Positions 17,498-26,538 of a stretch of DNA of 64,000 nucleotides are shown here, in pieces. Position numbers and translations under genes: made by a program. Source of the stretch: Amycolatopsis balhimycina FH 1894 (GTDB lineage Bacteria > Actinomycetota > Actinomycetes > Mycobacteriales > Pseudonocardiaceae); NCBI RefSeq assembly GCF_000384295.1, contig NZ_KB913037.1, forward strand, positions 8,588,699 to 8,652,698, in the 5' to 3' direction. The stretch's first letter is position 1, and each line of letters opens with the position of its first letter. The notes below the pieces were generated by a model. It searched no databases, had not been told where the DNA came from, and worked only from the letters and a program-made list of their open reading frames with translations.

Positions 17498-18112
17498 ATG
17501 CGCAGCAGCGTCACCCGCGGTGGATGGATCTTGCTCGTCCTCGCTACAGTCCTTCTCTCTTCCGGATGCCAGTCGGCGTCCGCCTCGGTGCACTACCCCG
17601 GCGCGATCGACGCCTGCCGGCTGCCCGGCCCGAACGCGCAGGCGCAGCTCGCGCAGGGGACGGTCGAGATCCCGCCCGACTCGATCAAGACCGCCGACGC
17701 CAAGGTCGTGCCGGAGGACCAGCCGGGCGACGGCAACGAGGTCACCGGCTGCAAGCGCCTGTTCGCCCGCGACCTCGGCGGCGGGAAGCCCGACCTGCAG
17801 GACTACCGGCTCCTCACGATCGCCGTCGTGCGGTTCACCGATTCCGACGCCGGCCAGGCCGCCACCAAGGCCAGCCAGCTGATGACCGACGCGCTCGGCG
17901 ACCACTCGGGCGTCCGGCTCGCCACCGGGGTCGGGGACGAGGCCGGGTTCGCCGAGCAGTGGGCCGCCGTGCGCACCGGCAACGTCGTGCTGGGCCTGGT
18001 CATCGCCGACGGCGGCACCGAGGCCGCGCTGATCCCGCCCGCGACCCTCGACAACGTGCAGGCCGTGGTCACGGACATGGCGAGCACGCTGCAGCGGAAC
18101 TTTCAGGGCTGA
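17498..18112 (+). CDS. DUF3558-type lipoprotein
   Basis: The 204-residue product has a lipoprotein signal ending in the lipobox LLSSGC (Cys near residue 25). The mature part has the DUF3558 pattern: a first conserved cysteine in IDACRLP, a second in VTGCKRLFA, and an alternating strand-helix body. Members are actinobacterial surface lipoproteins of unknown function. The ATG at 17498 with GGAAAG is preferred over the in-frame GTG at 17390, which would put 36 residues before the signal. Its 3' end overlaps the convergent oxidoreductase gene by 10 bp. Confidence 0.85.
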   Translation: MRSSVTRGGWILLVLATVLLSSGCQSASASVHYPGAIDACRLPGPNAQAQLAQGTVEIPPDSIKTADAKVVPEDQPGDGNEVTGCKRLFARDLGGGKPDLQDYRLLTIAVVRFTDSDAGQAATKASQLMTDALGDHSGVRLATGVGDEAGFAEQWAAVRTGNVVLGLVIADGGTEAALIPPATLDNVQAVVTDMASTLQRNFQG

Positions 18113-20442
18113 GGCTCTTCCCGGCCTGGCTCTTCCCGGACTGGTTCGAGCCGGACCACGATGGCCTTCGACACCGGCGTGTTCGACTTGTCCGCGACCG
18201 AGTCCAGTGCCACCAGCGCGTTCGCCTCCGGGAAGTACGCCGCCGCGCAGCCGCGCGCCGTCGGGTACGCGACGACCCGGAAGGCCGGCGCGCGACGTTC
18301 CGGGTCGTCGCGCCACTCGGACACGAGGTCGACCACGGCGCCGTCGGCCAGGCCCAGCTCGGCCAGGTCGTCCGGGTTGACGAGCACCACGCGCCGGGCG
18401 TTCTCGATGCCGCGGTAGCGGTCGGACAGCCCGTAGATCGTGGTGTTGTACTGGTCGTGGCTGCGCATGGTCTGCAGCAGCAGCCTGCCCTCGGGCACCT
18501 GCGGGTACTCCAGCGGCGACACGGTGAAGTTGCCCTTGCCGTTCGCGGTGCCGGTGAACTCGCGGGAGTCGCGCGGCGCGTGCGGCAGGACGAACCCGTC
18601 GGGCTCGCGGACGCGGCGGTTGTAGTCGGCGCAGCCCGGCACGACCCGCGAAATCCGGTCGCGGATCAGGTCGTAGTCGGTCTCGAACGTCCGCCACGGC
18701 ACGGCGTGCCCGGCGCCGAACAGCGTTTCGGCCAGCCGGCAGACGATGGCGACCTCGGACAGCAGGTGCTCGCTCGCCGGCTTCAGGCGCCCGCGCGAGG
18801 TGTGCACCTGCGACATCGAGTCCTCGACCGTGACGAACTGCTCGCCGCTCGCCTGGACGTCGCGCTCGGTGCGGCCGAGCGTGGGCAGGATCAGCGCGGA
18901 CCGGCCGGGCACGACGTGGGAGCGGTTCAGCTTCGTCGACACGTGCACGGTCAGCGCGCACGAGCTCAGCGCCCTCTCGGTGAGCTCCGAGTCCGGCGTC
19001 GCCGACGCGAAGTTGCCGCCGACGGCGAAGAACACCTTGCCGCGGCCGTCGCGCATCGCGCGGATCGCGTCGACGGTGTCCCAGCCGTGCTCGCGCGGGA
19101 CGTCGACGCCGAACTCGGCGGCGAGGGCGTCGAGGAACGACTGCGGCATCTTCTCCCAGATGCCCATCGTCCGGTCGCCCTGGACGTTCGAGTGCCCGCG
19201 CACCGGGCACAGGCCGGCGCCGGGCTTGCCGATCATCCCGCGCATCAGCGCGAGGTTCGCGATCTCGGAGATCGTCGGCACCGCGTGCTTGTGCTGCGTG
19301 AGCCCCATCGCCCAGCAGTAGATGGTGCGCTCGGACGAAGCGATCATCCGCGCGACGCGTTCGATCTGCTCGCGCGGGAGGCCGGTCGCGCGCTCGACCT
19401 CCGGCCAGTCGATCTCGCGCAGGTGCTTCGCGTAGTCGTCGAAGCCCTCGGTCGCCTGCTCGACGAACGCGCGGTCCACGATCGCGCCGGGTGCCTCGGC
19501 GTCCCAGGCCAGCAGCAGGTGCCCGACGGCCTGGAACAGCGCCAGGTCGCCGCCGAGGCGGATCTGGGCGAACTCGTCGGCCAGCGGCGTGCCCTTGCCG
19601 ACGACGCCGCGGACGTTCTGCGGGTTCTTGAACCGCATCAGCCCGGCCTCGGGCAGCGGGTTGACCGCGATGATCTTCGCGCCGTTGCCCTTGGCTTCCT
19701 CGAGCGCCGAGAGCATCCGCGGGTGGTTGGTGCCCGGGTTCTGCCCGACGACGACGATCAGGTCGGCCTGGTGGATGTCCGCGAGGCTGACCGAGCCCTT
19801 GCCGACGCCGGTGGTGGCCGCCAGCGCCGCGCCCGAGGACTCGTGGCACATGTTGGAGCAGTCCGGCAGGTTGTTGGTGCCGAAGGAGCGCACCAGCAGC
19901 TGGTAGAGGAACGCGGCTTCGTTGCTGGTGCGGCCCGAGGTGTAGAAGATCGCCTCGTTCGGGTCGGTCAGCGCCTTGAGCTCGCCCGCGACCAGCTCGA
20001 AGGCGGCGGCCCAGGAGATCGGCTCGTAGTGCGTCGCGCCGTCGCGCAGCACGAACGGCTCGGTGATCCGGCCCTGCTGGCCCAGCCAGTAGCCGGTCTT
20101 CCCCCGCAGCTCGGAAACCGGGTGGGCGGCGAAGAACTCCCGGCCGACCCGCCGTTTCGTGGCTTCCTCGGCGACGGCCTTGGCGCCGTTTTCGCAGAAC
20201 TCGGCCAGTTTGCGGTGCTCGCCGTCGATCTCCCGTGGCTCCGGCCACGCGCAGCCGGGGCAGTCGAAGCCCTCGCGCTGGTTCAGCAGCCGCAGCGCCT
20301 TGATCGTCCGGCCGGTGCCCATCTGCTCGACGCTGCGCGCGAGCGACACGGCCACGCCGGGTATCCCGGCCGCCCAGCCCTTCGGCTTGCCCACCTCGAG
20401 GCGGGTCTCGTCCACGTCCTGGGCCGGCGCTTCACGGGTCAT
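18103..20442 (-). CDS. Molybdopterin oxidoreductase, formate-dehydrogenase alpha-like (FdhF/YdeP type)
   Basis: This 779-residue enzyme of the Mo-bisPGD family has cysteines suited to a [4Fe-4S] cluster (CPGCAWPEP near residue 61 and FCENGAK near 82). CSNMCHESSGAAL holds the Cys-His pair expected at the molybdenum. FYTSGRTSNEAAFLYQLL, GQNPGTNHPRM and a C-terminal molydopterin-dinucleotide domain (QTMRSHDQYNTTIYGL) complete the fold. This subgroup is a single polypeptide without the NADH-linking subunits of classic formate dehydrogenases, so formate as substrate is likely but not certain. FdhD and a formate/oxalate-type transporter nearby support it. It starts at ATG 20442. Confidence 0.88.
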   Translation of the reverse strand: MTREAPAQDVDETRLEVGKPKGWAAGIPGVAVSLARSVEQMGTGRTIKALRLLNQREGFDCPGCAWPEPREIDGEHRKLAEFCENGAKAVAEEATKRRVGREFFAAHPVSELRGKTGYWLGQQGRITEPFVLRDGATHYEPISWAAAFELVAGELKALTDPNEAIFYTSGRTSNEAAFLYQLLVRSFGTNNLPDCSNMCHESSGAALAATTGVGKGSVSLADIHQADLIVVVGQNPGTNHPRMLSALEEAKGNGAKIIAVNPLPEAGLMRFKNPQNVRGVVGKGTPLADEFAQIRLGGDLALFQAVGHLLLAWDAEAPGAIVDRAFVEQATEGFDDYAKHLREIDWPEVERATGLPREQIERVARMIASSERTIYCWAMGLTQHKHAVPTISEIANLALMRGMIGKPGAGLCPVRGHSNVQGDRTMGIWEKMPQSFLDALAAEFGVDVPREHGWDTVDAIRAMRDGRGKVFFAVGGNFASATPDSELTERALSSCALTVHVSTKLNRSHVVPGRSALILPTLGRTERDVQASGEQFVTVEDSMSQVHTSRGRLKPASEHLLSEVAIVCRLAETLFGAGHAVPWRTFETDYDLIRDRISRVVPGCADYNRRVREPDGFVLPHAPRDSREFTGTANGKGNFTVSPLEYPQVPEGRLLLQTMRSHDQYNTTIYGLSDRYRGIENARRVVLVNPDDLAELGLADGAVVDLVSEWRDDPERRAPAFRVVAYPTARGCAAAYFPEANALVALDSVADKSNTPVSKAIVVRLEPVREEPGREEPQP

Positions 20443-20484
20443 GCCTTCATCGTCCGCCTTGCTGGTCGCTCGCGTTAACAGGGG

Positions 20485-21786
20485 TCAGGCTTCGGCGGTG
20501 CGCAGTCCGCGGTCGGCGACGGTGACCACGAGCAGGAGACCGGTGATGGCGATCAGGGCCAGGGCGAGCCGGTGCAGGCCCGCGGAGCCTGCGTGCGGCC
20601 CGTAGCAGAGCGCGATGAGCGTGGAGGCCACGATCGCGCCGAGGTACTGGGCGGTGCGGAACAGGCCGCTCGCGGTGCCCATCTGCCCGGCCGGGGCTTC
20701 GCGGTAGAGCGTCGTCTGGTTGGCGACGCTGGTCAGGCCCTGGGCCAGGCCGAACAACCCGGCCAGCGCGAGCAGTGCGCCGACCCCGGTGCCGTCGTGG
20801 ACGAACAGGAGCAACGCGGAGCCGCCGACCAGCGCTACGGCGACGGTGACCAGCCGCGCCTTGATCCCGGACGCGCGCCCGGAGAAGGCCGCGGCGCAGA
20901 CGGCGGTGCCCGACATCGGCAGGAGCATCAGCCCGGCGGCTTCTTCGCTCAGACCGCGCGCGGTCTCGAGCCACTGCACGTACCCGAACATGATCGCGTA
21001 GATGGCCATGAAGCTCAGCGACTGCCGCAGGTAGGTGCGCAGGATCGCGCGGTTGGCCGCGAGCATCCGGAGGTCGAGGAACGGGGCCCCGCGTCGCAGC
21101 TCCACCAGCGTGAAGGCGGTCCCGGCCGCGGCGACCACGGCGAGCAGCCAGAGGTCCGCGCCGGGGTTCATCAGGAAGAACAGGAGCGCGAGCAGGGTGG
21201 CGGAGAACAACGCGATGCCGAGCACGTCGATCCGGGTGGCGGTGCGCTCGCCGCGGTCGTCCTTCGGCACCCACAGCAGCGCCAGCACCAGCGACAGGCC
21301 GGCGAGCGGGATGTTCACGGCGAAGATCGCGGGCCAGCCGAAGAGGCCGATGAGTACCCCGCCGAGCGTCGGGCCGATCACCATCACCGTCTGCGCGGAC
21401 ATCGACAGCACCGACAACACACGCGCGGGCACACCCTGGCCGGTCGCCTCGGCGTGGTGACGCAGCACGGCCATCGCCGCCGGGAACCCGGCGCACGTGC
21501 CCAGGCCGAGCACGACCCGGACGCCGGTCAGCCAGCCGACCGAGATCGGGATCATGCCCGCGATCCCGGCGACGATCACCAGCGTCGCGCCGCCGAGCAG
21601 GACGCGGCGGGCGCCGTAGCGGTCGACCAGCAGGCCGACCACCGGCTGCCCGACCGCGGTGGCCAGGTACAGCGCCGAAATGAGCCAGGCGGTCTGGCCG
21701 GGACCGGCCCCGAAGCTGCGTCCGATCGGCACGAGCGCGACGGCGATGAGCGTGGAGTTGATCGGGTTGAGCACCGCGCCGGCCAC
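20485..21786 (-). CDS. MFS drug-efflux-type transporter with uncertain start
   Basis: This major facilitator protein has about 433 residues from the first available in-frame GTG at 21786. YLATAVGQPVVGLLVDRYGARRV is the MFS loop 2-3 motif, and there are about 12-14 hydrophobic segments. A GTG start here would cut into the first helix. Eighteen codons upstream the frame reads TTTVTAPAKFGARLVTPLVA after AGGAG and a 5-base spacer, but the codon at 21838-21840 is ACG, not ATG/GTG. The gene may use a rare ACG start, may have lost its start, or there may be a base error. The MarR gene upstream, 88 bp from the GTG, is the likely regulator; export of a toxic compound is the usual role. Confidence 0.88.
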   Translation of the reverse strand: MAGAVLNPINSTLIAVALVPIGRSFGAGPGQTAWLISALYLATAVGQPVVGLLVDRYGARRVLLGGATLVIVAGIAGMIPISVGWLTGVRVVLGLGTCAGFPAAMAVLRHHAEATGQGVPARVLSVLSMSAQTVMVIGPTLGGVLIGLFGWPAIFAVNIPLAGLSLVLALLWVPKDDRGERTATRIDVLGIALFSATLLALLFFLMNPGADLWLLAVVAAAGTAFTLVELRRGAPFLDLRMLAANRAILRTYLRQSLSFMAIYAIMFGYVQWLETARGLSEEAAGLMLLPMSGTAVCAAAFSGRASGIKARLVTVAVALVGGSALLLFVHDGTGVGALLALAGLFGLAQGLTSVANQTTLYREAPAGQMGTASGLFRTAQYLGAIVASTLIALCYGPHAGSAGLHRLALALIAITGLLLVVTVADRGLRTAEA

Positions 21787-21874
21787 CAGCGGGGTGACCA
21801 GGCGGGCGCCGAACTTGGCGGGAGCGGTGACGGTGGTCGTGAGAACTCCTCGTTTTTTACCGGCCGACTGGTTA

Positions 21875-22312
21875 TCAGTGCTGAGCCACGCGCTGCAGCA
21901 GCGGCAACGCGCGGGTGACGGCGTCGAGTTCGGCGGGGGACAGTTCGTCCACCAGCGCCTGGGCGAGCCACTCGTCGCGGTGCCGCTGGATCCCGCGCAC
22001 GGTGTCGGTGCCGTCGGCGGAGAGGCTGATCACCACGCGGCGCCGGTCGGCGGGGTCGGGCGTGCGGGCGAGGTAGCCCAGCTCGTCGAGGACGCCGAGG
22101 GTGGCGGCCATCGACTGCTGCCGGACGTGCTCGGCGGCGGCCAGCTCACCCTGCGTGGCGGGGCCGTCGCGATAGAGCCGGTGCAGCACGGCGGACTGCG
22201 ATGGCGTGAGGATGCCGGCGTTGTCGACCTGGCGCAGCCGCCGGTGCAGCTGCCCGACGACCGCGCGGATCCAGCCGGCGCTCTCGGCCACGTGCGGAGA
22301 TACTTCGCCCAT
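21875..22312 (-). CDS. MarR-family transcriptional regulator
   Basis: The 145-residue protein (ATG 22312; GTG 22318 is possible) has a MarR winged helix: LTPSQSAVLHRLYRDGPATQ, ELAAAEHVRQQSMAATLGVL as recognition region, and the wing RTPDPADRRRVVISLS. It lies immediately upstream of the MFS gene on the same strand and is probably cotranscribed. A perfect 6-1-6 palindrome ends 5 bases before the ATG, so the protein probably represses its own operon. No ribosome site is visible, which fits a leaderless transcript. Confidence 0.9.
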   Translation of the reverse strand: MGEVSPHVAESAGWIRAVVGQLHRRLRQVDNAGILTPSQSAVLHRLYRDGPATQGELAAAEHVRQQSMAATLGVLDELGYLARTPDPADRRRVVISLSADGTDTVRGIQRHRDEWLAQALVDELSPAELDAVTRALPLLQRVAQH

Positions 22313-22316
22313 GCAC

Positions 22317-22329
22317 ACAGTTTAACTGT
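22317..22329. promoter_or_regulatory. MarR operator, perfect palindrome
   Basis: ACAGTT-T-AACTGT is a perfect 6-1-6 palindrome placed where the -10 region of the marR/MFS transcript should be; on the minus strand it contains TAAACT ending 6-7 bases before the ATG. Autorepression is the likely role. Confidence 0.65.
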
Positions 22330-22356
22330 TCAGTCCAGACTGTGCATCTGGGCCAG

Positions 22357-22411
22357 GTTCGTGAAGGCCACCTTGAGGAACTTCAAGTTCCTCAAGGTGG
22401 CCTTCACGAAC
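22357..22411. repeat. 27-1-27 palindrome, perfect copy
   Basis: A 55-bp perfect palindrome has arms 22357-22383 and 22385-22411 around base 22384, starting GTTCGTGAAGGCCACCTTGA. It lies 3 bp beyond the 3' end of the leftward membrane-protein gene and upstream of the MarR promoter. It is a very strong hairpin in RNA from either strand and shares its sequence with the copy at 15701. Confidence 0.9.
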
Positions 22412-22413
22412 AG

Positions 22414-23427
22414 TCAGTCGTGGCAGCCGTGGACGTCGGGCAGCGGGAGGTTCGGGTCGTACGCGCCCGGAACCTCCTTCTCCTCGCCGGGAAGCCCGGC
22501 ATCGTCGGGGTTGGCGTATCCCGGAGCGAGATAGCCCTGCTTGAGCGCTTCGCAGCCGATGGATTCGTAGAAGGTGCCGCCGCCGTCGTCGGGCCACAGG
22601 CCGCGGCTGTCCGCCGCGAAGCCCTTGCCCTGGCGGATCACGTAGCGCTCGTCCGACCGCACGAAGCTGACGATCTCCCACGGTCCGGTCAGGCTGCCGG
22701 GGTGGGGAGAGTCGAACGCGTAGGCGACCACGTACTTCACGTCGACGACCAGTTCGCCCGGCTTCTTGCCGGGGCTCGCGGTCATCGAGCCGAGCGTGCG
22801 CGGGCCCTGGTCGAGCAGGTGGTAGCCGTCGGCGAGTTCGGTGACGTACCCGGAGAAGTCCGGCTTCGCCGCCAGGGTCTTCCCGACGGAGGCCTGGACG
22901 TCCTTGGCGAAGAGCGCCAGGAAGGCCGCGGTGTCGTGCCGGTCGAGCACGGCCGGGTCGAGCCTGGCGGCCGCGATCACCTGCTTGACCTTGGCGTAGG
23001 CGTCGCCGACCTGCGCGGGGGTGAACGACCCGACCGCGGCGGGTGCGGGCGAGGTGACCCCGTCGATGCCCTTCTTCCAGACGTCGGCCGGCGTCCGCGC
23101 GTACGCGTGCTTGAGGTCCACGTGCGCGACCCGGGCGACCGACGTCGGGTTGACCGGCGTGGGCGTGGGCGTGACCGGGCCGATGGCGGTTTCCGGCGCC
23201 GGGCGCCGCCCGGCCAGCACGATCGCCACCGTGGTCACGGCCAGGATCGCCACGAACACCGCGAAGATCCACCACCGGCGGCGCGGGCCGCGCGCGGCGC
23301 GTTTCTGCTGCTTGCGGAACTGCTTGCGGTCCTTCTTCGAACCCAGCCAGGCGTCTTTCTGCGCGTGCTTGCGCCAGTCCGGGTCCATCAGGTCCGGGTG
23401 CGAGTCGAGCAGGTTGTCTTCGTCCAT
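22414..23427 (-). CDS. Single-pass membrane protein with HPDLM-PDW N-terminal module, unknown function
   Basis: This 337-residue protein (ATG 23427 after GGGGGG) is not assigned to a known family. Residues 1-45 carry the module SHPDLMDPDWRKHAQKDAWL followed by GSKKDRKQFRKQ and a basic stretch. One membrane helix follows (WWIFAVFVAILAVTTVAIVLA), then a Pro/Thr linker and a roughly 250-residue exported domain. The exported part has two cysteines (IGCEALKQ, VHGCHD) that could pair and strands resembling a small ligand-binding fold. The next gene upstream encodes a short protein with the same N-terminal module, so the two probably form an operon divergent from valS. Confidence 0.75.
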   Translation of the reverse strand: MDEDNLLDSHPDLMDPDWRKHAQKDAWLGSKKDRKQFRKQQKRAARGPRRRWWIFAVFVAILAVTTVAIVLAGRRPAPETAIGPVTPTPTPVNPTSVARVAHVDLKHAYARTPADVWKKGIDGVTSPAPAAVGSFTPAQVGDAYAKVKQVIAAARLDPAVLDRHDTAAFLALFAKDVQASVGKTLAAKPDFSGYVTELADGYHLLDQGPRTLGSMTASPGKKPGELVVDVKYVVAYAFDSPHPGSLTGPWEIVSFVRSDERYVIRQGKGFAADSRGLWPDDGGGTFYESIGCEALKQGYLAPGYANPDDAGLPGEEKEVPGAYDPNLPLPDVHGCHD

Positions 23428-23482
23428 GTGTCCCCCCAAGCCGACGTCTGATCATCGACCTCGGGTGACGAGCGTTACGGGC

Positions 23483-23776
23483 CTAGCCGAAATACGCGAA
23501 CTCGTTGACGCCGATGCCCTGGATTTGGTGCACGATGATCGCCGCCGCGACCAGGCCGACCACGATGAGCAGGGCCAGCACACCCGGCCAGCGGCTCTGC
23601 CCCGGCCGGTTCCGACCACCCGTGCGGCGCTCGCGCTTGCGGCGTTTCCTGAGGTCCTTCTTCGCGCCCAGCCACGCGTCCCGCTGGGCGTGCTGCTGCC
23701 AGTCCGGGTTCATCAGGTCCGGGTGCGTTTCCAGGCGCCGGTCGTCCGGATCCTGCGGCTGCTGAGGCTGTGCCAT
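23483..23776 (-). CDS. Short membrane protein with the same HPDLM-PDW module
   Basis: The 97-residue protein (ATG 23776) consists of a short Pro/Gln-rich start ([16 protein letters not shown]), the module [20 protein letters not shown] with [12 protein letters not shown], and one hydrophobic helix ([17 protein letters not shown]) near the C terminus with a short outer tail. It matches the N-terminal portion of its downstream neighbour but lacks the exported domain. Function is unknown. The 55-bp gap to that neighbour is compatible with one transcript, which would diverge from valS 56 bp away. Confidence 0.75.
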   Translation of the reverse strand: MAQPQQPQDPDDRRLETHPDLMNPDWQQHAQRDAWLGAKKDLRKRRKRERRTGGRNRPGQSRWPGVLALLIVVGLVAAAIIVHQIQGIGVNEFAYFG

Positions 23777-23832
23777 CCCGAGTGCCTTCCCCCTGGGTGA
23801 CCCGCCGTGACGGGTTCGTAGACTTGTCCATT

Positions 23833-26454
23833 GTGACCGAGAACGCTCCGCAGCAGACCACCGACCTTCCGGGTGCCTGGGACCCGGCCGCCGAGGAAGC
23901 ACCGATGTACGACCGCTGGGTAGCGGCCGGGTACTTCACGGCCGACGCCTCGTCGGGGAAGCCGCCGTTCTCGATCGTACTGCCGCCGCCGAACGTCACC
24001 GGTTCGCTGCACATGGGCCACGCCCTCAACCACACGTTGATGGACGCGATGAGCCGCCGCCGGCGCATGCAGGGCTACGAGGTGCTCTGGCTGCCGGGCA
24101 TGGACCACGCCGGTATCGCGACGCAGAACGTCGTCGAGCGCCAGCTGGCCGGCGAGGGCCTTTCGCGCCACGACCTGGGCCGCGAGAAGTTCGTCGAGCG
24201 CGTCTGGGAGTGGAAGGCCGAGTACGGCGGCAAGATCCTCGGCCAGATGAAGCGCCTCGGCGACGGCGTCGACTGGTCGCGCGAGCGGTTCACCATGGAC
24301 GAGAACCTGTCGAAGGCCGTCCAGACGGTGTTCAAGAACTTCTTCGACGAGGGCCTGATCTACCGCGCCGAGCGGATCATCAACTGGTGCCCGCGCTGCC
24401 AGACGGCGCTGTCGGACATCGAGGTCGACCACAACGACGACGACGGCGAGCTCGTGTCGATCCGCTACGGCGACGGCGACAACGCGATCGTGGTCGCCAC
24501 CACCCGCTCGGAGACGATGCTGGGCGACACCGCGGTCGCCGTCCACCCGGACGACGAGCGGTACGCGCACCTGGTCGGCACCGAGGTCGAGCTGCCGCTG
24601 ACCGGCCGCCGCATCCCGATCGTGGCCGACAAGCACGTCGACCCCGAGTTCGGCACCGGTGCGGTGAAGGTCACCCCGGCGCACGACCCGAACGACTTCG
24701 AGATCGGCCGCCGGCACGACCTGCCGATGCTGACGATCATGAACGAGCGCGCCGAGATCACCGCGCCCGGGCCGTTCGAGGGCCTCGACCGGTTCGAGGC
24801 GCGCCCGGCGGTCGTCGCCGCGCTGCGGGAGGCCGGCCGGATCGTCGCCGAGAAGCGCCCGTACGTGCACGCGGTCGGGCACTGCTCGCGGTGCGACACG
24901 GTCGTCGAGCCGCGGCTGTCGCTGCAGTGGTGGGTCAAGGTCGAGGAGCTGGCCAAGCTGGCCGGCGACGCGGTCCGCGACGGCCGGACGAAGATCCACC
25001 CGCCGGAGCTGGGCAAGCGGTACTTCGACTGGGTCGACAACATGCACGACTGGACGATTTCGCGCCAGCTGTGGTGGGGTCACCGCATCCCGGTCTGGTA
25101 CGGCCCCGACGGCGAGGTCGTGTGCGTCGGCCCCGACGAGCAGCCTCCGTCGGGCGCGGGCTGGACGCAGGACCCGGACGTCCTGGACACGTGGTTCTCC
25201 TCGGGCCTGTGGCCGATGTCGACGCTGGGCTGGCCCTCTTCTTCGGAAGATCTGGCCAAGTTCTACCCGACGAGTGTGCTCTCGACGGGCTACGACATCC
25301 TGTTCTTCTGGGTCGTCCGGATGATGATGTTCGGCGTCCACCAGATGCAGGGCTCGCAGCCCTTCGACCACGTCTACCTGCACGGCCTGATCCGCGACGC
25401 GCAGGGCAAGAAGATGTCCAAGTCGCGCGGCAACGTGATCGACCCGCTGGAGTGGATGGACGCCTACGGCGCGGACGCGACCCGGTTCACCCTGGCCCGC
25501 GGCGCGAACCCGGGCGCGGACATGGCACTGGCCGACGAGTGGGCGGCGGGCTCCCGCAACTTCTGCACGAAGCTGTGGAACGCGACGAAGTTCGCGATGA
25601 TGAACGGCGCTTCGGTCGATGCTCCGCTGCCTGCTGCCGGGGACCTGACGGAGGCGGACCGCTGGATCCTGGGCCGCCTCGGCGCGCTGGTGTCCGAAGT
25701 GGACGGCCTGTTCGAGGACTTCCAGTTCGCGAAGGTGGCGGGCGCGCTCTACCAGTTCACCTGGAACGAGCTGTGCGACTGGTACCTGGAGCTGGCGAAG
25801 GTCCAGCTGTACCAAGGGGAACCCTCGCGCGTCTCGGCGACCCGCGCTGTCCTCGGCCACGTGCTGGACACGGTGCTGCGGCTGCTGCACCCGTTCATCC
25901 CGTTCATCACGGAGAAGCTCTGGACGGCGTTGACGGGTGGCGAGTCGCTGGTCGTCGCTTCGTGGCCCGCCGCTCCTTCGGGTTATGCCGATGCGGTGGC
26001 CGACACCCGGATCGCGGACGTCCAGAAGCTGGTGACGGAGATCCGCCGCTTCCGCGCGGACCAGGGCCTCAAGCCGGGCCAGAAGGTGGCGGCGCGGCTC
26101 GCGGGGTACACCGGCGGCCACGAGGAAGCGGTCCGCTCGCTGGTCCGGCTGACGGCGCCGGCTCCGGAATTCGCGGCGAGCGCGTCACTGGAGGTGGCAC
26201 TGGCGGACGGCGTGGTGACGGTGGAGCTGGACCTCTCCGGCACGGTCGACGTCGAGGCGGAGCGCAAGCGCCTGCAGAAGGACCTGGCGGCGGCCCAGAA
26301 GGAGCTGACGCAGACGGAGGCCAAGCTCGGCAACGACGCGTTCATCGCGAAGGCCCCGGAGCACGTGGTCGAGAAGATCAAGGCGCGCAAGGAAACGGCG
26401 GTCGCGGACATCGACCGCATCACGGCCCGGCTGGCGGCGCTCCCGGTCTCCTGA
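23833..26454 (+). CDS. valS: Valyl-tRNA synthetase
   Basis: The 873-residue class Ia synthetase charges tRNA-Val. Its HIGH-type motif is in [18 protein letters not shown] (about residues 50-68). [10 protein letters not shown], the editing domain with [17 protein letters not shown], and [12 protein letters not shown] near residue 530 follow. The C-terminal anticodon domain ends in the expected coiled-coil arm ([20 protein letters not shown]). GTG 23833 is preferred over the longer frame to 23770. There is no clear ribosome site, so translation may be leaderless. It is part of the conserved valS-folC-ndk neighbourhood, though here a hydrolase block separates valS and folC. Confidence 0.97.
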   Translation: MTENAPQQTTDLPGAWDPAAEEAPMYDRWVAAGYFTADASSGKPPFSIVLPPPNVTGSLHMGHALNHTLMDAMSRRRRMQGYEVLWLPGMDHAGIATQNVVERQLAGEGLSRHDLGREKFVERVWEWKAEYGGKILGQMKRLGDGVDWSRERFTMDENLSKAVQTVFKNFFDEGLIYRAERIINWCPRCQTALSDIEVDHNDDDGELVSIRYGDGDNAIVVATTRSETMLGDTAVAVHPDDERYAHLVGTEVELPLTGRRIPIVADKHVDPEFGTGAVKVTPAHDPNDFEIGRRHDLPMLTIMNERAEITAPGPFEGLDRFEARPAVVAALREAGRIVAEKRPYVHAVGHCSRCDTVVEPRLSLQWWVKVEELAKLAGDAVRDGRTKIHPPELGKRYFDWVDNMHDWTISRQLWWGHRIPVWYGPDGEVVCVGPDEQPPSGAGWTQDPDVLDTWFSSGLWPMSTLGWPSSSEDLAKFYPTSVLSTGYDILFFWVVRMMMFGVHQMQGSQPFDHVYLHGLIRDAQGKKMSKSRGNVIDPLEWMDAYGADATRFTLARGANPGADMALADEWAAGSRNFCTKLWNATKFAMMNGASVDAPLPAAGDLTEADRWILGRLGALVSEVDGLFEDFQFAKVAGALYQFTWNELCDWYLELAKVQLYQGEPSRVSATRAVLGHVLDTVLRLLHPFIPFITEKLWTALTGGESLVVASWPAAPSGYADAVADTRIADVQKLVTEIRRFRADQGLKPGQKVAARLAGYTGGHEEAVRSLVRLTAPAPEFAASASLEVALADGVVTVELDLSGTVDVEAERKRLQKDLAAAQKELTQTEAKLGNDAFIAKAPEHVVEKIKARKETAVADIDRITARLAALPVS

Positions 26455-26467
26455 GGTTTGTGGACAG

Positions 26468-26500
26468 AAGCCCGGCACTCTCCTGCGGAGTGCCGGGCTT
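26468..26500 (+). terminator. Hairpin after valS
   Basis: A perfect 13-bp stem AAGCCCGGCACTC / GAGTGCCGGGCTT (26468-26480 with 26488-26500) and a 7-base loop lie 13 bases after the valS stop, followed by CGTCGT without a T-run. Confidence 0.8.
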
Positions 26501-26538
26501 CGTCGTACCGCTCCGGTAGCGTGGAAAACGGGGGCTGC

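Noticed and set aside
20447..21496. Long open frame overlapping the MFS gene out of phase
   Set aside because: Arg/Pro-rich composition and no family motif; it is a by-product of high GC. The same holds for the many long frames opposite valS, folC, rne and argS.
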